NCBI RefSeq assembly: GCF_003943815.1
Contig: NZ_RJNA01000005.1
Location: 67,078-131,077, forward strand
Origin: Streptococcus cristatus
GTDB lineage: Bacteria; Bacillota; Bacilli; Lactobacillales; Streptococcaceae
Reading direction: 5' to 3'
DNA: 64,000 nt
The notes under the pieces were generated by a model. It was not told where the DNA came from. It saw only the letters and a list, made by a program, of their open reading frames with translations, and did no database searches. The position numbers and the translations under genes are program-made. Shown piece after piece: positions 46,602 to 55,393 of the stretch; the stretch's first letter is position 1, and each line of letters starts with the position of its first letter.

Positions 46602-49071
46602 GGTCTTCCTCCTTGAACAGTCGAATCTTGCCAGTAAGGCCATCCATCTCAATCCAGTCGCCGTTTTGCAAGTGACTGCAGGCGCCTCTGACATTGACAA
46701 TGGAAGGAATACCTAACTCGCGGGAAATAATGGCCGTGTGCGAGAGCAAAGACCCCTGCTCGGCAATGACACCCTTGGCTTGGGTCAGAAGATAGACCCA
46801 GCCCGGATCGGTCATCTTGGTCACGATAATCCGGTCCTGAGCAGACTCAATCTCCTGCACATCTTCCACGACCAAAACCTGAGCCTTGACGCAGCCAGGT
46901 GAGCAGCCAATCCCTTGTAAGGCTTGATTGCTCGTGTTATGACTGCTGGTACGGTTTTGCGGTTTCAGGTATTTCTCAAAGACCTGTCCAGCAAAAACAT
47001 AGCGACTAAAGGTTGGTAGCTCCTTATCCGCCTCCATCTTTTCTCGACGCTCGGCTATCAAGCCATTAACATCTCTGGGCGTTCTGGTCAGCTCAAACAA
47101 TTCTTCCTTTGTCAGGTAAAAAACATCGTCAGGCGTAGCCAGCTGCCCTTGCTCGGCTAATTGCTGCCCCAGAGTTCGAAAAATCTGCCGCATCATTCCA
47201 TAGATCCGTGTGCGGTTTAAACGGGAGCTTTCCCGATATTTAACACCAGTCATGGCTCGCTTGCGAAGAAAATTCGCCCACCAGCCTGATTTTTGCACCT
47301 CATCTTCAAGTTTCTGAGGGGCCAACTTCTTCTCCTCTTGCTGGCACATTTGCAGTAAGAGCTTGAGCAGACGCTCTGGGTGCGTTCGGAAGGTTGGAGT
47401 TTCCAACTTCAACTCTTCCGGAGCTCGATCACCAAATTCATGGATAAAATGGGCAATTTCTTGGATCAAAGGGTGCTGACGACTTAGAAAGACTGCTGGA
47501 CTTTCACTTGCCATGGCCTGTCTAATCGCTGCATTTTCTTCCGCTTTCAGCTGAGCTGTTAAAGCCTGCAGCGCCAAAGCCGGCCGCATACTTTCAATCT
47601 GCTCAATTCCTGCAATCTCAGCCTGAACAGCTCCGCCGCGACGCGACTTCTTCAGTAGTCCAGTATAAATAAAAGCATAGAGGTCATTGACCAGCGTAAT
47701 GTCCCAGTGAGTCAAAATATCCTCTTTTAGCTTGCTGACCAAGGTAATCAAGGTCTCCGCATCTGCGTCGGGAGAAAAGCTCGCTTCGTATTCGCGCTGA
47801 ATCTGGGCAAACTGTTCTTCCAATTGCCGCATTTGCTTGGGTACTGTCCAAAACTCTCGGAGGATACGAAGCATGATTTGCAGGCGTTTGAAAGCAGATA
47901 GGTGCACCGGCATCTGAGGTACCTCTGTCTCTCTCACTCCCAGCATATCCTGCCAGATTGGAATGATTTTCTTTGAAAAAGGCAGAAGCTGCAAGAGCTG
48001 ATACCAGCTCTGAATCTGGTAATAGACTCGGCTATTGACCGGCTGCAGCATATTTTGAAAAGTGGCTTCATAGGCAGCCAACTCAGGGGCATCCTTGCCA
48101 ACCAAGCGCTGGGCCAGACTGCGAAAAATGCTGGCATAAGCCTCTTGAATAAAGCTAATAGTCAGAGGACTGGAAACGCCCGGATAGCTCTCGACAATGT
48201 TGCTATTATCCAGAATAATCTGCTGTCCCTCTGGCAAGGTGGTAATAGGTCGTGCCTGCAAGAGATAGAGCTGGCCATTTGCGAAGGTGAACTCCATATC
48301 CATATAAGGTCCAAAAAGCTGACTCACCTGACCAGCCAAGGCTTGTAACTTCTCAAGTTGTTCCTGTGATACGTCTGGTGAGTCCTCCGTCTGCTCTGTA
48401 TAAAAGAGCTGATCCTTGGTATGAAGCGTCACCATGGTTGTAGGAATCTTATCCTCGACAACCTTATTGCCTAAGCCCCGACCAATAACAATGATGTGTT
48501 CGTTCAGAATACCCTTGGGATTAGCTGTGAAGTAAATCCCAGACAAGTCTCCCTTCTGCATGACCTGAACAAGGCAAATCATCTGTGCCTGCTTCAAAGA
48601 TAGTCCCTGCTCAAATAGATAGGTGAGAGCCGATTCCTGATAAAGAGAGAGCAAGGTCGCTTGGATGGCTTCTTTAAGCCCCTCTGGCTTCACATTGAGC
48701 TGGCTCTCAAACTGACCGGCAAAGGATGAATCCTTGCCATCCTCAATGGTAGCAGATGAGCGGACTGCAAAGCGACAGTCTTTCTGAGAAAACTCCTGCC
48801 GAATCCAGTTTTCAGCCGCCGTCAAATCTTCTTGACTAAACTGCTCTCTGGCCCAGTCCTGCAGCTGCTGGCTGAGCTGGGACAAGTCCAACTCTCCAGA
48901 CCGATAGGCTGCTTCCATCCGCTCCAAGTCAACAGAGCTTGCAGATGTTTGAAAAAAGTCAAAAGCAAACACTGCAAAGTCAGGAATCGGCAATCCAGCA
49001 GCTTGCATTTTCAGCAAATGATAGGCCTTGCCTCCGACCTGGTCAAGCCTTGTCTGCTTGATTCTTTTCAT
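46588..49071 (-). CDS. ATP-dependent dikinase, rifampicin-phosphotransferase-type architecture (copy 2)
   Basis: 827 residues from ATG 49071; it shares the A of the upstream stop (TGATG). The N-terminal ATP-grasp domain is clear: LDQVGGKAYHLLKMQAAGLPIP, FAVRSSATIEDGKDSSFAGQ (about 102-121) and MDMEFTFANGQLYLLQARPITT. A central helical domain (about 290-700) is not recognised. The swivelling phospho-His domain is at the very end (GSLLSHTAIISRELGIPS). The PEP/pyruvate TIM barrel of real PEP synthase is absent, so PEP synthase is the wrong name. Enzymes of this build move the beta-phosphate of ATP to a hydroxyl substrate. The operon suggests a lipid precursor or alcohol. Confidence 0.85.
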   Translation of the reverse strand: MKRIKQTRLDQVGGKAYHLLKMQAAGLPIPDFAVFAFDFFQTSASSVDLERMEAAYRSGELDLSQLSQQLQDWAREQFSQEDLTAAENWIRQEFSQKDCRFAVRSSATIEDGKDSSFAGQFESQLNVKPEGLKEAIQATLLSLYQESALTYLFEQGLSLKQAQMICLVQVMQKGDLSGIYFTANPKGILNEHIIVIGRGLGNKVVEDKIPTTMVTLHTKDQLFYTEQTEDSPDVSQEQLEKLQALAGQVSQLFGPYMDMEFTFANGQLYLLQARPITTLPEGQQIILDNSNIVESYPGVSSPLTISFIQEAYASIFRSLAQRLVGKDAPELAAYEATFQNMLQPVNSRVYYQIQSWYQLLQLLPFSKKIIPIWQDMLGVRETEVPQMPVHLSAFKRLQIMLRILREFWTVPKQMRQLEEQFAQIQREYEASFSPDADAETLITLVSKLKEDILTHWDITLVNDLYAFIYTGLLKKSRRGGAVQAEIAGIEQIESMRPALALQALTAQLKAEENAAIRQAMASESPAVFLSRQHPLIQEIAHFIHEFGDRAPEELKLETPTFRTHPERLLKLLLQMCQQEEKKLAPQKLEDEVQKSGWWANFLRKRAMTGVKYRESSRLNRTRIYGMMRQIFRTLGQQLAEQGQLATPDDVFYLTKEELFELTRTPRDVNGLIAERREKMEADKELPTFSRYVFAGQVFEKYLKPQNRTSSHNTSNQALQGIGCSPGCVKAQVLVVEDVQEIESAQDRIIVTKMTDPGWVYLLTQAKGVIAEQGSLLSHTAIISRELGIPSIVNVRGACSHLQNGDWIEMDGLTGKIRLFKEEDHAGN

Positions 49072-49970
49072 CAAAGTACCCCCATCAAGAGATAAACAGC
49101 AACGGACAGAACCATGGTCGTCTCCGTGATATAAGTATAACGCTCCACCCGCTCCCGGATATTAAAGCGAGTCGGATCCTTGATAAACTGCTCAAACTGG
49201 ACGGTCATCCAGATGACATTCAGCACCAAGACTACCACTCCGACATGGGAAATATTCCAGAGGAGAGCGAAATTGGTCAAGATATCCAGCAGAGTCACCA
49301 CCTCGATAAACCGAGTGGCTTTTTTGTAACCAAAAAGCTTAGAATAGGTCACATACTCTGTCTCATCTTTTGGCGCCCGAATCTTGCGGCAGACTTCCCA
49401 GATCAGACTTGGGAAATACATGGTAAATGCCAGCAAAACGGTCGGCAAGGACAAGAGAGGCAGATTGTACTTGTAGCAGACAAAAGAGATAGTATAGAGA
49501 TTCAAAATCATCATGACCGGATTATGGGTCACCAGAGCTAGCGGCAGAGAATTTTGAATCTTATCACGCTTGAAGAACCAGAAGGACATGAGAGTTCCGT
49601 AGATGTAGAGAAAGAGGAACCAGCCAATATTGTTCATAAAGAGGATATTGAGAAGCACAGACACAGTTACGATAAAGCTGAGGGCAATAGCCAGGTCCTT
49701 CTTTTTCACCCGGCCAGATGGCAATGCCCGATGAGGAAAGAGCCGTCTGTCGGTCTCGTAGTCCTTGAAATCATCCGCAATCCGCAGAATCATCAGAAAG
49801 ACGAAAATCGTAAAAATCCCAATCAACTCCTGATGGTCAAAGTGAAAGGTGGTCACTCCGTCATTGAGCAAGAGGACAAAATAAATCTCAAAAAACATGA
49901 TGGCTGCCACAAAAAAGCGTGGCAGCAAGGGAAACATTTCCTTATAATAAACAGCTAATCGTTTAAACAT
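49071..49970 (-). CDS. UbiA-family prenyltransferase
   Basis: 299 residues with about eight to nine membrane helices. The first aspartate-rich motif is ILRIADDFKDYETDRR, followed by HRALPSGRVKKKDL, the usual UbiA pattern; the second, in the cytosolic loop, is IRAPKDETEYVTYSKLFGYKKA. UbiA enzymes join an isoprenoid diphosphate to an aromatic ring, a glycerol phosphate or a related acceptor. It overlaps the decarboxylase gene by 16 bp upstream. MenA is an alternative, but this gene is not beside any menaquinone gene. Confidence 0.85.
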   Translation of the reverse strand: MFKRLAVYYKEMFPLLPRFFVAAIMFFEIYFVLLLNDGVTTFHFDHQELIGIFTIFVFLMILRIADDFKDYETDRRLFPHRALPSGRVKKKDLAIALSFIVTVSVLLNILFMNNIGWFLFLYIYGTLMSFWFFKRDKIQNSLPLALVTHNPVMMILNLYTISFVCYKYNLPLLSLPTVLLAFTMYFPSLIWEVCRKIRAPKDETEYVTYSKLFGYKKATRFIEVVTLLDILTNFALLWNISHVGVVVLVLNVIWMTVQFEQFIKDPTRFNIRERVERYTYITETTMVLSVAVYLLMGVL

Positions 49971-50827
49971 AGCTTTTCTCCAATCTTTTCACCCATTTGA
50001 ATCTGGGTTTCTATTCCGAGGTCTGAGTAAGTCAGGATATCCCGATCCAAGCGAATCGTGCCTGCTGGATAGAGGACAAGAATGGTTGAGCCGCCCAGAC
50101 CAAAGCAGCCCTTCTCCTGTCCCCTGACCAAATAATCCTGACTGTGATTATATATTCTTCCGACCAAGAGAGCCCCTACTTCCATCTGCAGGACAGGTCC
50201 TAGGTCGGTATCTAAAAGACAGTATTCTCTTTTATTTTCCTTGTAAATCAAGCGCCGCTTCTGGGCTACCTGTCTGACCGTATGCAGGCGTCCCTTGATT
50301 TTTCGTCTTTGGGTAATTTTGCCAGATTCAGCCGCCAAATAGCGGTGCAGGTCTTCTACTCCCAAGCGATAGACAAGCGCTGTTCCGCCTCTAAATAGCT
50401 GAGCCAACTTTTCATCCAACAGTAACTCAGCTAGTCTGTATGTCTGACCCTTTATCGTCAGCTGCAAGTCCTGACTGATGGTAAAAGCCTCTAGCTTAGC
50501 ATCCGCAACTGCCAGTACTTGACTGTCAGGACAGACCGGACGCAGTTCTGGCTTGATTTTCCTCTCGAAAAAAGCCGCAAAGCTAGGATAGGGACCATCT
50601 TCATAGTCAGCCAGATTCAGCTGATAATTTTCCACAAAAGCTGCTATTTTCTTGCGAGAACAAGGAGTGTAGTCTTTCAAAGTCAGAAGATAAGACAGGC
50701 TAGGTCGGGTCAAGATAGGCAATAAGAAGCGACCCCAAGCAGTACCATAAAGCTTGTCTAGCAGACCCGCCTTGTATTCTGTCGGTTCAAGTACTTGGCC
50801 AGTCCTTCTCTGATAGACCCTAACCAT
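49955..50827 (-). CDS. psd: Phosphatidylserine decarboxylase-like protein
   Basis: 290 residues from ATG 50827 (GGGGG upstream), overlapping the phosphatidyltransferase gene by 8 bp. The C-terminal motif GCFGLGGSTILVLYP is the self-cleavage site of the family, where the serine of GGST becomes the pyruvoyl cofactor. The middle has LGVEDLHRYLA (the conserved Asp and His) and QMEVGALLVGRI. It decarboxylates phosphatidylserine (or a related lipid-serine) to the ethanolamine form. The family is unusual in streptococci, which mostly make PG, cardiolipin and glycolipids. Confidence 0.88.
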   Translation of the reverse strand: MVRVYQRRTGQVLEPTEYKAGLLDKLYGTAWGRFLLPILTRPSLSYLLTLKDYTPCSRKKIAAFVENYQLNLADYEDGPYPSFAAFFERKIKPELRPVCPDSQVLAVADAKLEAFTISQDLQLTIKGQTYRLAELLLDEKLAQLFRGGTALVYRLGVEDLHRYLAAESGKITQRRKIKGRLHTVRQVAQKRRLIYKENKREYCLLDTDLGPVLQMEVGALLVGRIYNHSQDYLVRGQEKGCFGLGGSTILVLYPAGTIRLDRDILTYSDLGIETQIQMGEKIGEKLCLND

Positions 50828-51452
50828 GCGGAATAACCCCCAGACCAATCAGACTTGCAACAGCTAGAATCGCAAAGACCAGATAGGCCAGCTTATTCGG
50901 CTTGGGAATACGGCAGTTATAGACAAATAGGAAGGTCAGCAAAAGAGACAAACCCAGCCACACCCAAGCAAAGAAACCAGGCGCCAGCCATTGACAGACC
51001 AGATAGGTCAGAGGAAAAAAGAGGGCGCTGTAAGTCACGGGCAAGCCAATAAAATAAGAGCCAGATCCTTCATCATGCTTGGCCAAGCGATTAAAATGAG
51101 CCAGGCGCGTAACCGCAGCTAAGACATAGAGGACAGCCAAGACGATATTCGCCGCTCCCAAGGGCAACTGGGTCATGAGGAGCACAGCCGGAAGAGCCGC
51201 AAAGCTAATCATGTCGCAGAGCGAGTCAATCTCAATGCCGAAACGCTTCTGACTTTCAGTCCGCTTCATCCGTCGCGCCACCACACCATCAAAAAGGTCA
51301 CAGATACCGCTAACGATAAAGGCCATCATAGCTAGCCGCAGCTGGGACTGAATGATGGCATAGACTGCCAACAGTGCAAAAGCAGCGCCCATATAAGTCA
51401 AGATAACAGATTTGTCATATTCACCGATAAACAAAGGTTCATTCTTCTTCAT
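50820..51452 (-). CDS. CDP-alcohol phosphatidyltransferase (phosphatidylserine synthase-like)
   Basis: 210 residues with about six membrane helices and a complete family motif: D52-x2-D55-G56-x2-A59-R60-x11-G72-x3-D76-x3-D80. It moves a phosphatidyl group from a CDP-lipid to an alcohol; with the decarboxylase just downstream, L-serine is the most likely acceptor. It is distinct from the PgsA or cardiolipin branches. The ATG lies in the end of the dikinase gene (14-bp overlap). Confidence 0.88.
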   Translation of the reverse strand: MKKNEPLFIGEYDKSVILTYMGAAFALLAVYAIIQSQLRLAMMAFIVSGICDLFDGVVARRMKRTESQKRFGIEIDSLCDMISFAALPAVLLMTQLPLGAANIVLAVLYVLAAVTRLAHFNRLAKHDEGSGSYFIGLPVTYSALFFPLTYLVCQWLAPGFFAWVWLGLSLLLTFLFVYNCRIPKPNKLAYLVFAILAVASLIGLGVIPHG

Positions 51453-53934
51453 GGATTCTTATTTCTCCTCTTCTTCCATCTAAAGTAACCAGCATGCCAG
51501 TTTCTAGCAGCTGAGTTGCATTCTTAGCGCAGACCAGAGCTGGAATCCCGCATTCCCGAGCGACAATGGAGGCATGGCAGAGAACCCCGCCATACTCTGT
51601 CACAAGACCGCCTAGAATACCGAAAACATAGCTCCAACCCGTATCTGTATAGCGAGTGACAAGAATTTCTCCCGGTTCAATCGTCTCAATATCAGCCAAA
51701 TCCAAGAGAACTCGAACCCGACCGGTTACCTGACCGCTGCTGGCTGGCATTCCCGTCAGCAGAGCCTGACTCTCATAGGCCACCTTTCCCAAGCTCATCT
51801 CTTTGTCGGTCAAATCCCCCACTGGCTCAAAATTTCGATAGGCCTGGCAATAATGCCGATTATCTGCTGCTTCTTCTTGCAGCTGGTCTGCAGTCTTTTG
51901 CCCTTCCATAAAGGAAGTCAGACTTTCTTTCATAATGTAAAAAATATCTTGTTCATTTTTCAGAAAGCCTCGCTTTTCGTAGGCTCGGCCGAGTTTGAGG
52001 CTAATTTGACGAATGAGGTGATAATAGCGCGTGGAAATATCTTTGAACTCCTCTCGCCACCAGAGCAAGTTCCGAAGGTCTTGACTGATTTTTTCTATCT
52101 TTTTCTGCTTGGCTCGAGATAGATGAGCCAGATCCAGCTCAGACTCTGAGACAGGACTGATCGAAGCTTTGAAAGCTTGGTAATACGCTGAATCAGCAAC
52201 CAACTGCTGAACCGCTGTCAGCACCTGATGAGCATCTTCTTCGTAACTGGCTACTCGCAAGTCCAGCTCCCGTGTCGAGTGATAGCCAAAGTCCTTTTGA
52301 AAATCCTGAATCTTGATGAAATCAGCTCTCTCAGGATATTGTGCAGCCAGTTCCTGCAATTCTTCCACCGATAGCTTCAACCAATCGTCTATCAGCTTCT
52401 CGTCTGTCAAAATAAGATCCGCAGCTTCCAGCATTCGAGTCAAAGGCTTGGTATGCGAAACATTTCCCAACTTAGCTATCAGTTGGAAAAATTCATCCAC
52501 CGTCAGCCATTTGAGCAGACTGGTCTTTTTCATGGACAGCTGGACCGTATTGATGTAGGCCTGCCAGAAATAAGTTCCCTCACTGTCTAAATAAGCCTGA
52601 TTTAGCACTAACTGCCAAAGATTCTCGACTTGCTGCAGCGGGCTTTGGTCGTTCAGTTCTCGTATTTCTTGATTTAGGTGGGTAAATTGCTGACGCAGCT
52701 CTTGCAACTTGTCTGGCGCCTGATGCAGAAAAGTCTTAGTTACTTTTTGTGTTTTTAAAGCTACCCGTAGGAAATTCAAGAGCAAGGCTGGACTTAATTT
52801 ACTAGTAAAACCTTGACCTTGGTAGTCTTTATTGACTCCCAGCTCATCATCAAAGTCTCGCTCAATATAACCCGGAATCTGCTCCATACCTTGCTTGACC
52901 ACGCCTAAGTTCCAGAAAGGCCGAGCATAATGGAGACGCATCAGCGGAGGCATAACTCCTTCAGGCTCTAGGCCAATTGCCAGCAAAAAACTGGAGAGTG
53001 CCTCTTGCCAAGAATGGCGGTAAAGGCTCCACATCAGATTTGGACAGGGCTGGGCCGCCACGCCACCATCCCGAAAATTCGTCGTCGTCCAGCGGCCACT
53101 ATCAATTTTGGTTGGTACTGTCGTGATGGGCCGAGCCTGTAGCAGATAGACTTGCTCTTGTACGACACACCACTCAATATCCACCGGCCGACCAAAATAC
53201 GCCACAATCTGCAAGACCTGCGCATGCAGCTTCTGCAAGACTGTAAGAGAGATTTCAAGCTCTTCAAACTGGCTCCAGTCCGGCTTGTACCAAGAAAGAG
53301 TTAGCTGCTTAGGATTGACTTGACCGCTAACCAAGCTCTCAGCCGATCCTTTTACATACTCCAACAGCATAGTCTGGTCCTGATTAGTCGCCACGTCTAG
53401 GGAAAAGCAGACACCGCTGAAATCGGGCTCTATCTGCTTCTGAATCAGCACTGCCATAGCAAAATCCTGCTCAGCCAGCCCCTGACGCTGCCAGTAAGCC
53501 AATGCTTCTGGATTAAAGAGAGAAAGTAGACAAGAACGAATGCCCTGCTCAATTTCTGACAGTGTCCGGCAGTCGCCAATCGAGTCATATTGACCAGCAA
53601 ATGACATGGCCTGTCCGTCTTCTAAGAGGGCACTGCTGCGAACGATATAAGCTTGATTTTCCTGACAAAAAGCTGCTAACTCCTGCTGCCAAGCTTGATC
53701 CAAGGGAAATTGCTGCAAACGCTCTGCAATTTCTTCCTTGCCCAGGCGAATTAACTCTTTAAGTCCCTGTTCTGAGTATTCTGGTAGAGCCGCTCTTAGC
53801 CAAACCATTACTTGGTTCGCAGGCAAAATCAAGCCCTTAGGAACCGAAAGCCCCAGCTGGCAGAGGTTGATTAACTGATTGATTTTACCGCCATAGACGG
53901 CCGAAGGCTCTTTTTCCAGCCATAGTTCTTTCAT
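51439..53934 (-). CDS. ATP-dependent dikinase, rifampicin-phosphotransferase-type architecture (copy 1)
   Basis: 831 residues from ATG 53934, chosen because GGGAG lies six bases upstream; an in-frame GTG at 53952 overlaps the preceding stop. N-terminal ATP-grasp: AVYGGKINQLINLCQLGLSVP, YIVRSSALLEDGQAMSFAGQ, PVDIEWCVVQEQVYLLQARP. The C-terminus has GGVLCHASIVARECGIPALV with the phospho-histidine. The central region (about 280-700) is helical and differs from copy 2, so the two proteins are paralogues with different substrate domains, or a pair that work together. No PEP-binding barrel is present. Confidence 0.85.
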   Translation of the reverse strand: MKELWLEKEPSAVYGGKINQLINLCQLGLSVPKGLILPANQVMVWLRAALPEYSEQGLKELIRLGKEEIAERLQQFPLDQAWQQELAAFCQENQAYIVRSSALLEDGQAMSFAGQYDSIGDCRTLSEIEQGIRSCLLSLFNPEALAYWQRQGLAEQDFAMAVLIQKQIEPDFSGVCFSLDVATNQDQTMLLEYVKGSAESLVSGQVNPKQLTLSWYKPDWSQFEELEISLTVLQKLHAQVLQIVAYFGRPVDIEWCVVQEQVYLLQARPITTVPTKIDSGRWTTTNFRDGGVAAQPCPNLMWSLYRHSWQEALSSFLLAIGLEPEGVMPPLMRLHYARPFWNLGVVKQGMEQIPGYIERDFDDELGVNKDYQGQGFTSKLSPALLLNFLRVALKTQKVTKTFLHQAPDKLQELRQQFTHLNQEIRELNDQSPLQQVENLWQLVLNQAYLDSEGTYFWQAYINTVQLSMKKTSLLKWLTVDEFFQLIAKLGNVSHTKPLTRMLEAADLILTDEKLIDDWLKLSVEELQELAAQYPERADFIKIQDFQKDFGYHSTRELDLRVASYEEDAHQVLTAVQQLVADSAYYQAFKASISPVSESELDLAHLSRAKQKKIEKISQDLRNLLWWREEFKDISTRYYHLIRQISLKLGRAYEKRGFLKNEQDIFYIMKESLTSFMEGQKTADQLQEEAADNRHYCQAYRNFEPVGDLTDKEMSLGKVAYESQALLTGMPASSGQVTGRVRVLLDLADIETIEPGEILVTRYTDTGWSYVFGILGGLVTEYGGVLCHASIVARECGIPALVCAKNATQLLETGMLVTLDGRRGEIRIHEEE

Positions 53935-53948
53935 CAAAAACTCCCATC

Positions 53949-54539
53949 TCACATACGATTTTTTCTAAGCTTAGCCCAGTAGAGCAGGCGGTTGACTCCT
54001 AGATGCGTGCCCGCCCCTAGGATTAGAATGCCCAGCATCTGCTGCCAAGACAGAGGGATATAGAAAAGTAAGAAAATAATACAGCCAATCAAGGAATCAA
54101 TCTGGTCGATCCAGATAAAGGTCCATTTCCAGCCATTTTCCGCCGTCTTGCCCTCTCTGATTTCCAAACGGCGCTTGATAAAGCTATTAGGCAGCTCAAA
54201 CAAAACATAAGCCAGCCCCAAAAGAGCCCCAAGCACCAGATTAAAGAGCACGGTATTTTCGTAGAAGGCATAGACCAAGTGCAGCTTCTCTAGAGTAGGA
54301 ATACTCTTCAAAAGCAATCCCCAGAGAATCTGAGCCAAAGCTCCCCAGACAATCATGCCAAAGAAACCTTTCCAGGTCTTGTTAGCCCCAAACAGCCTCT
54401 TCCCATCCTTTAAAATCAGCCCAGCATCCATTGGTCGATAAGCCGCCTCTAGCAGTGAAGACTTGCAAAAAATCATATTCAGAACTCCAGCCAGAATGAC
54501 CGGCATCAGGGTGATATATAAGGCAAGAATCGAACGCAT
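53949..54539 (-). CDS. CDP-archaeol synthase (CarS)-like CTP transferase
   Basis: 196 residues with about five to six hydrophobic helices. It carries the CarS/DUF46 hallmarks: KDGKRLFGANKTWKGFFGM near residue 44 and ELPNSFIKRRLEIREGK near 114, then IWIDQIDSLIG. CdsA-type enzymes use a different signature. The reaction would be CTP plus a lipid phosphate to CDP-lipid and pyrophosphate. It is first in the operon, supplying the substrate for the CDP-alcohol phosphatidyltransferase two genes on. AGGAA precedes ATG. Confidence 0.85.
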   Translation of the reverse strand: MRSILALYITLMPVILAGVLNMIFCKSSLLEAAYRPMDAGLILKDGKRLFGANKTWKGFFGMIVWGALAQILWGLLLKSIPTLEKLHLVYAFYENTVLFNLVLGALLGLAYVLFELPNSFIKRRLEIREGKTAENGWKWTFIWIDQIDSLIGCIIFLLFYIPLSWQQMLGILILGAGTHLGVNRLLYWAKLRKNRM

Positions 54540-54609
54540 ACTTATTTCCTATTCTTTTTATGAAAATCAGTCTGAAAAAATCAAGAGACTCCTCAAACTT
54601 ATATATATC

Positions 54610-54618
54610 ATTATACCA
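54610..54618 (-). promoter_or_regulatory. Extended -10 promoter of the lipid operon
   Basis: Minus strand TGGTATAAT (54618-54610), an extended -10. No good -35 is seen at 17 bp. It lies 71 bp before the CarS-like start. Confidence 0.6.
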
Positions 54619-54753
54619 TAAGTCGTAAAGCCTCTTTCCAATAAGCCCTACGTATCTGTCGCATCTGACAAGGAGCAACTCATGTCTGCCATTCCGATTT
54701 ATCAACTTCAAATCCGTCATATATTAGAATAATGTATCTTTTAAACCACACAA

Positions 54754-54817
54754 AAAGCCTCATAAGAACTTCTAAGGAAACCAGCATCTGGTCTATTAAA
54801 AGTTACTTATGAAGCCT
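54754..54817 (-). terminator. Probable terminator after dtd
   Basis: CATAAG with AACTT (54761-54772) pairs with AAGTT, A, CTTATG (54800-54811); the minus strand continues AGGCTTTTTGTG. The stem is imperfect. Confidence 0.5.
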
Positions 54818-54902
54818 ATGAATTGCGCCTTATCCCTAGGAAAGAAGTAAACTATTTTTGCTTGGTCTTAAACCACTAACCTTCAAAAGGCGCGTAATTC
54901 CT

Positions 54903-55346
54903 TCATCGATTTTTGGTGTCAAGCAAAATAGTCACTGGGCCATCATTTACCAATTCTACCTGCATATCTGCTCCGAACACGCCCGTCTTGACTGGCACTT
55001 GCTCAGCTAACAGCTGGTTAAACTTGTCATAAAAGGGACTAGCCATATCCGGCTTGGCTGCGCCTGTGAAGGCTGGCCGATTACCCTTTTTGGTATCTGC
55101 ATGAAGGGTAAATTGGGAAATGGAAAGAATCTCCCCTCCGATATCCTGAACAGAAAGATTCATCTTATCCTCCGCATCGGAAAAAATCCGCATATTGACA
55201 ATCTTCCTGACCGCGTAGTCCATATCCTCCTGACTATCATCAGGCCCGACACCTACCAAGAGCAGGAGACCTTGTTCAATGCTGCTATGCAGCTGCTGGT
55301 CAATACTGACCTGAGCACGTTTGACGCGCTGAATGACAACTTTCAT
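54903..55346 (-). CDS. dtd: D-aminoacyl-tRNA deacylase
   Basis: 147 residues, family length. It removes D-amino acids mischarged on tRNA. Signatures: [16 protein letters not shown] at the start, [22 protein letters not shown] (the SQFTL motif) and [21 protein letters not shown] (the NXGPVT-type motif). It lies 47 bp behind relA on the same strand, the usual streptococcal pair. Confidence 0.95.
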   Translation of the reverse strand: MKVVIQRVKRAQVSIDQQLHSSIEQGLLLLVGVGPDDSQEDMDYAVRKIVNMRIFSDAEDKMNLSVQDIGGEILSISQFTLHADTKKGNRPAFTGAAKPDMASPFYDKFNQLLAEQVPVKTGVFGADMQVELVNDGPVTILLDTKNR

Positions 55347-55393
55347 ATCTTTTCCTTTATTTCTGACTACTATCTACTCTGACAGGCTCGCAC

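Noticed and set aside
49071..49970. UbiA protein as MenA of menaquinone synthesis
   Set aside because: No menaquinone genes nearby, and every neighbour is a lipid or phosphoryl-transfer enzyme. Not excluded from sequence alone.
46588..53934. PEP synthase or pyruvate phosphate dikinase as the name for the two dikinases
   Set aside because: The PEP/pyruvate barrel is missing and the phospho-His domain is C-terminal.
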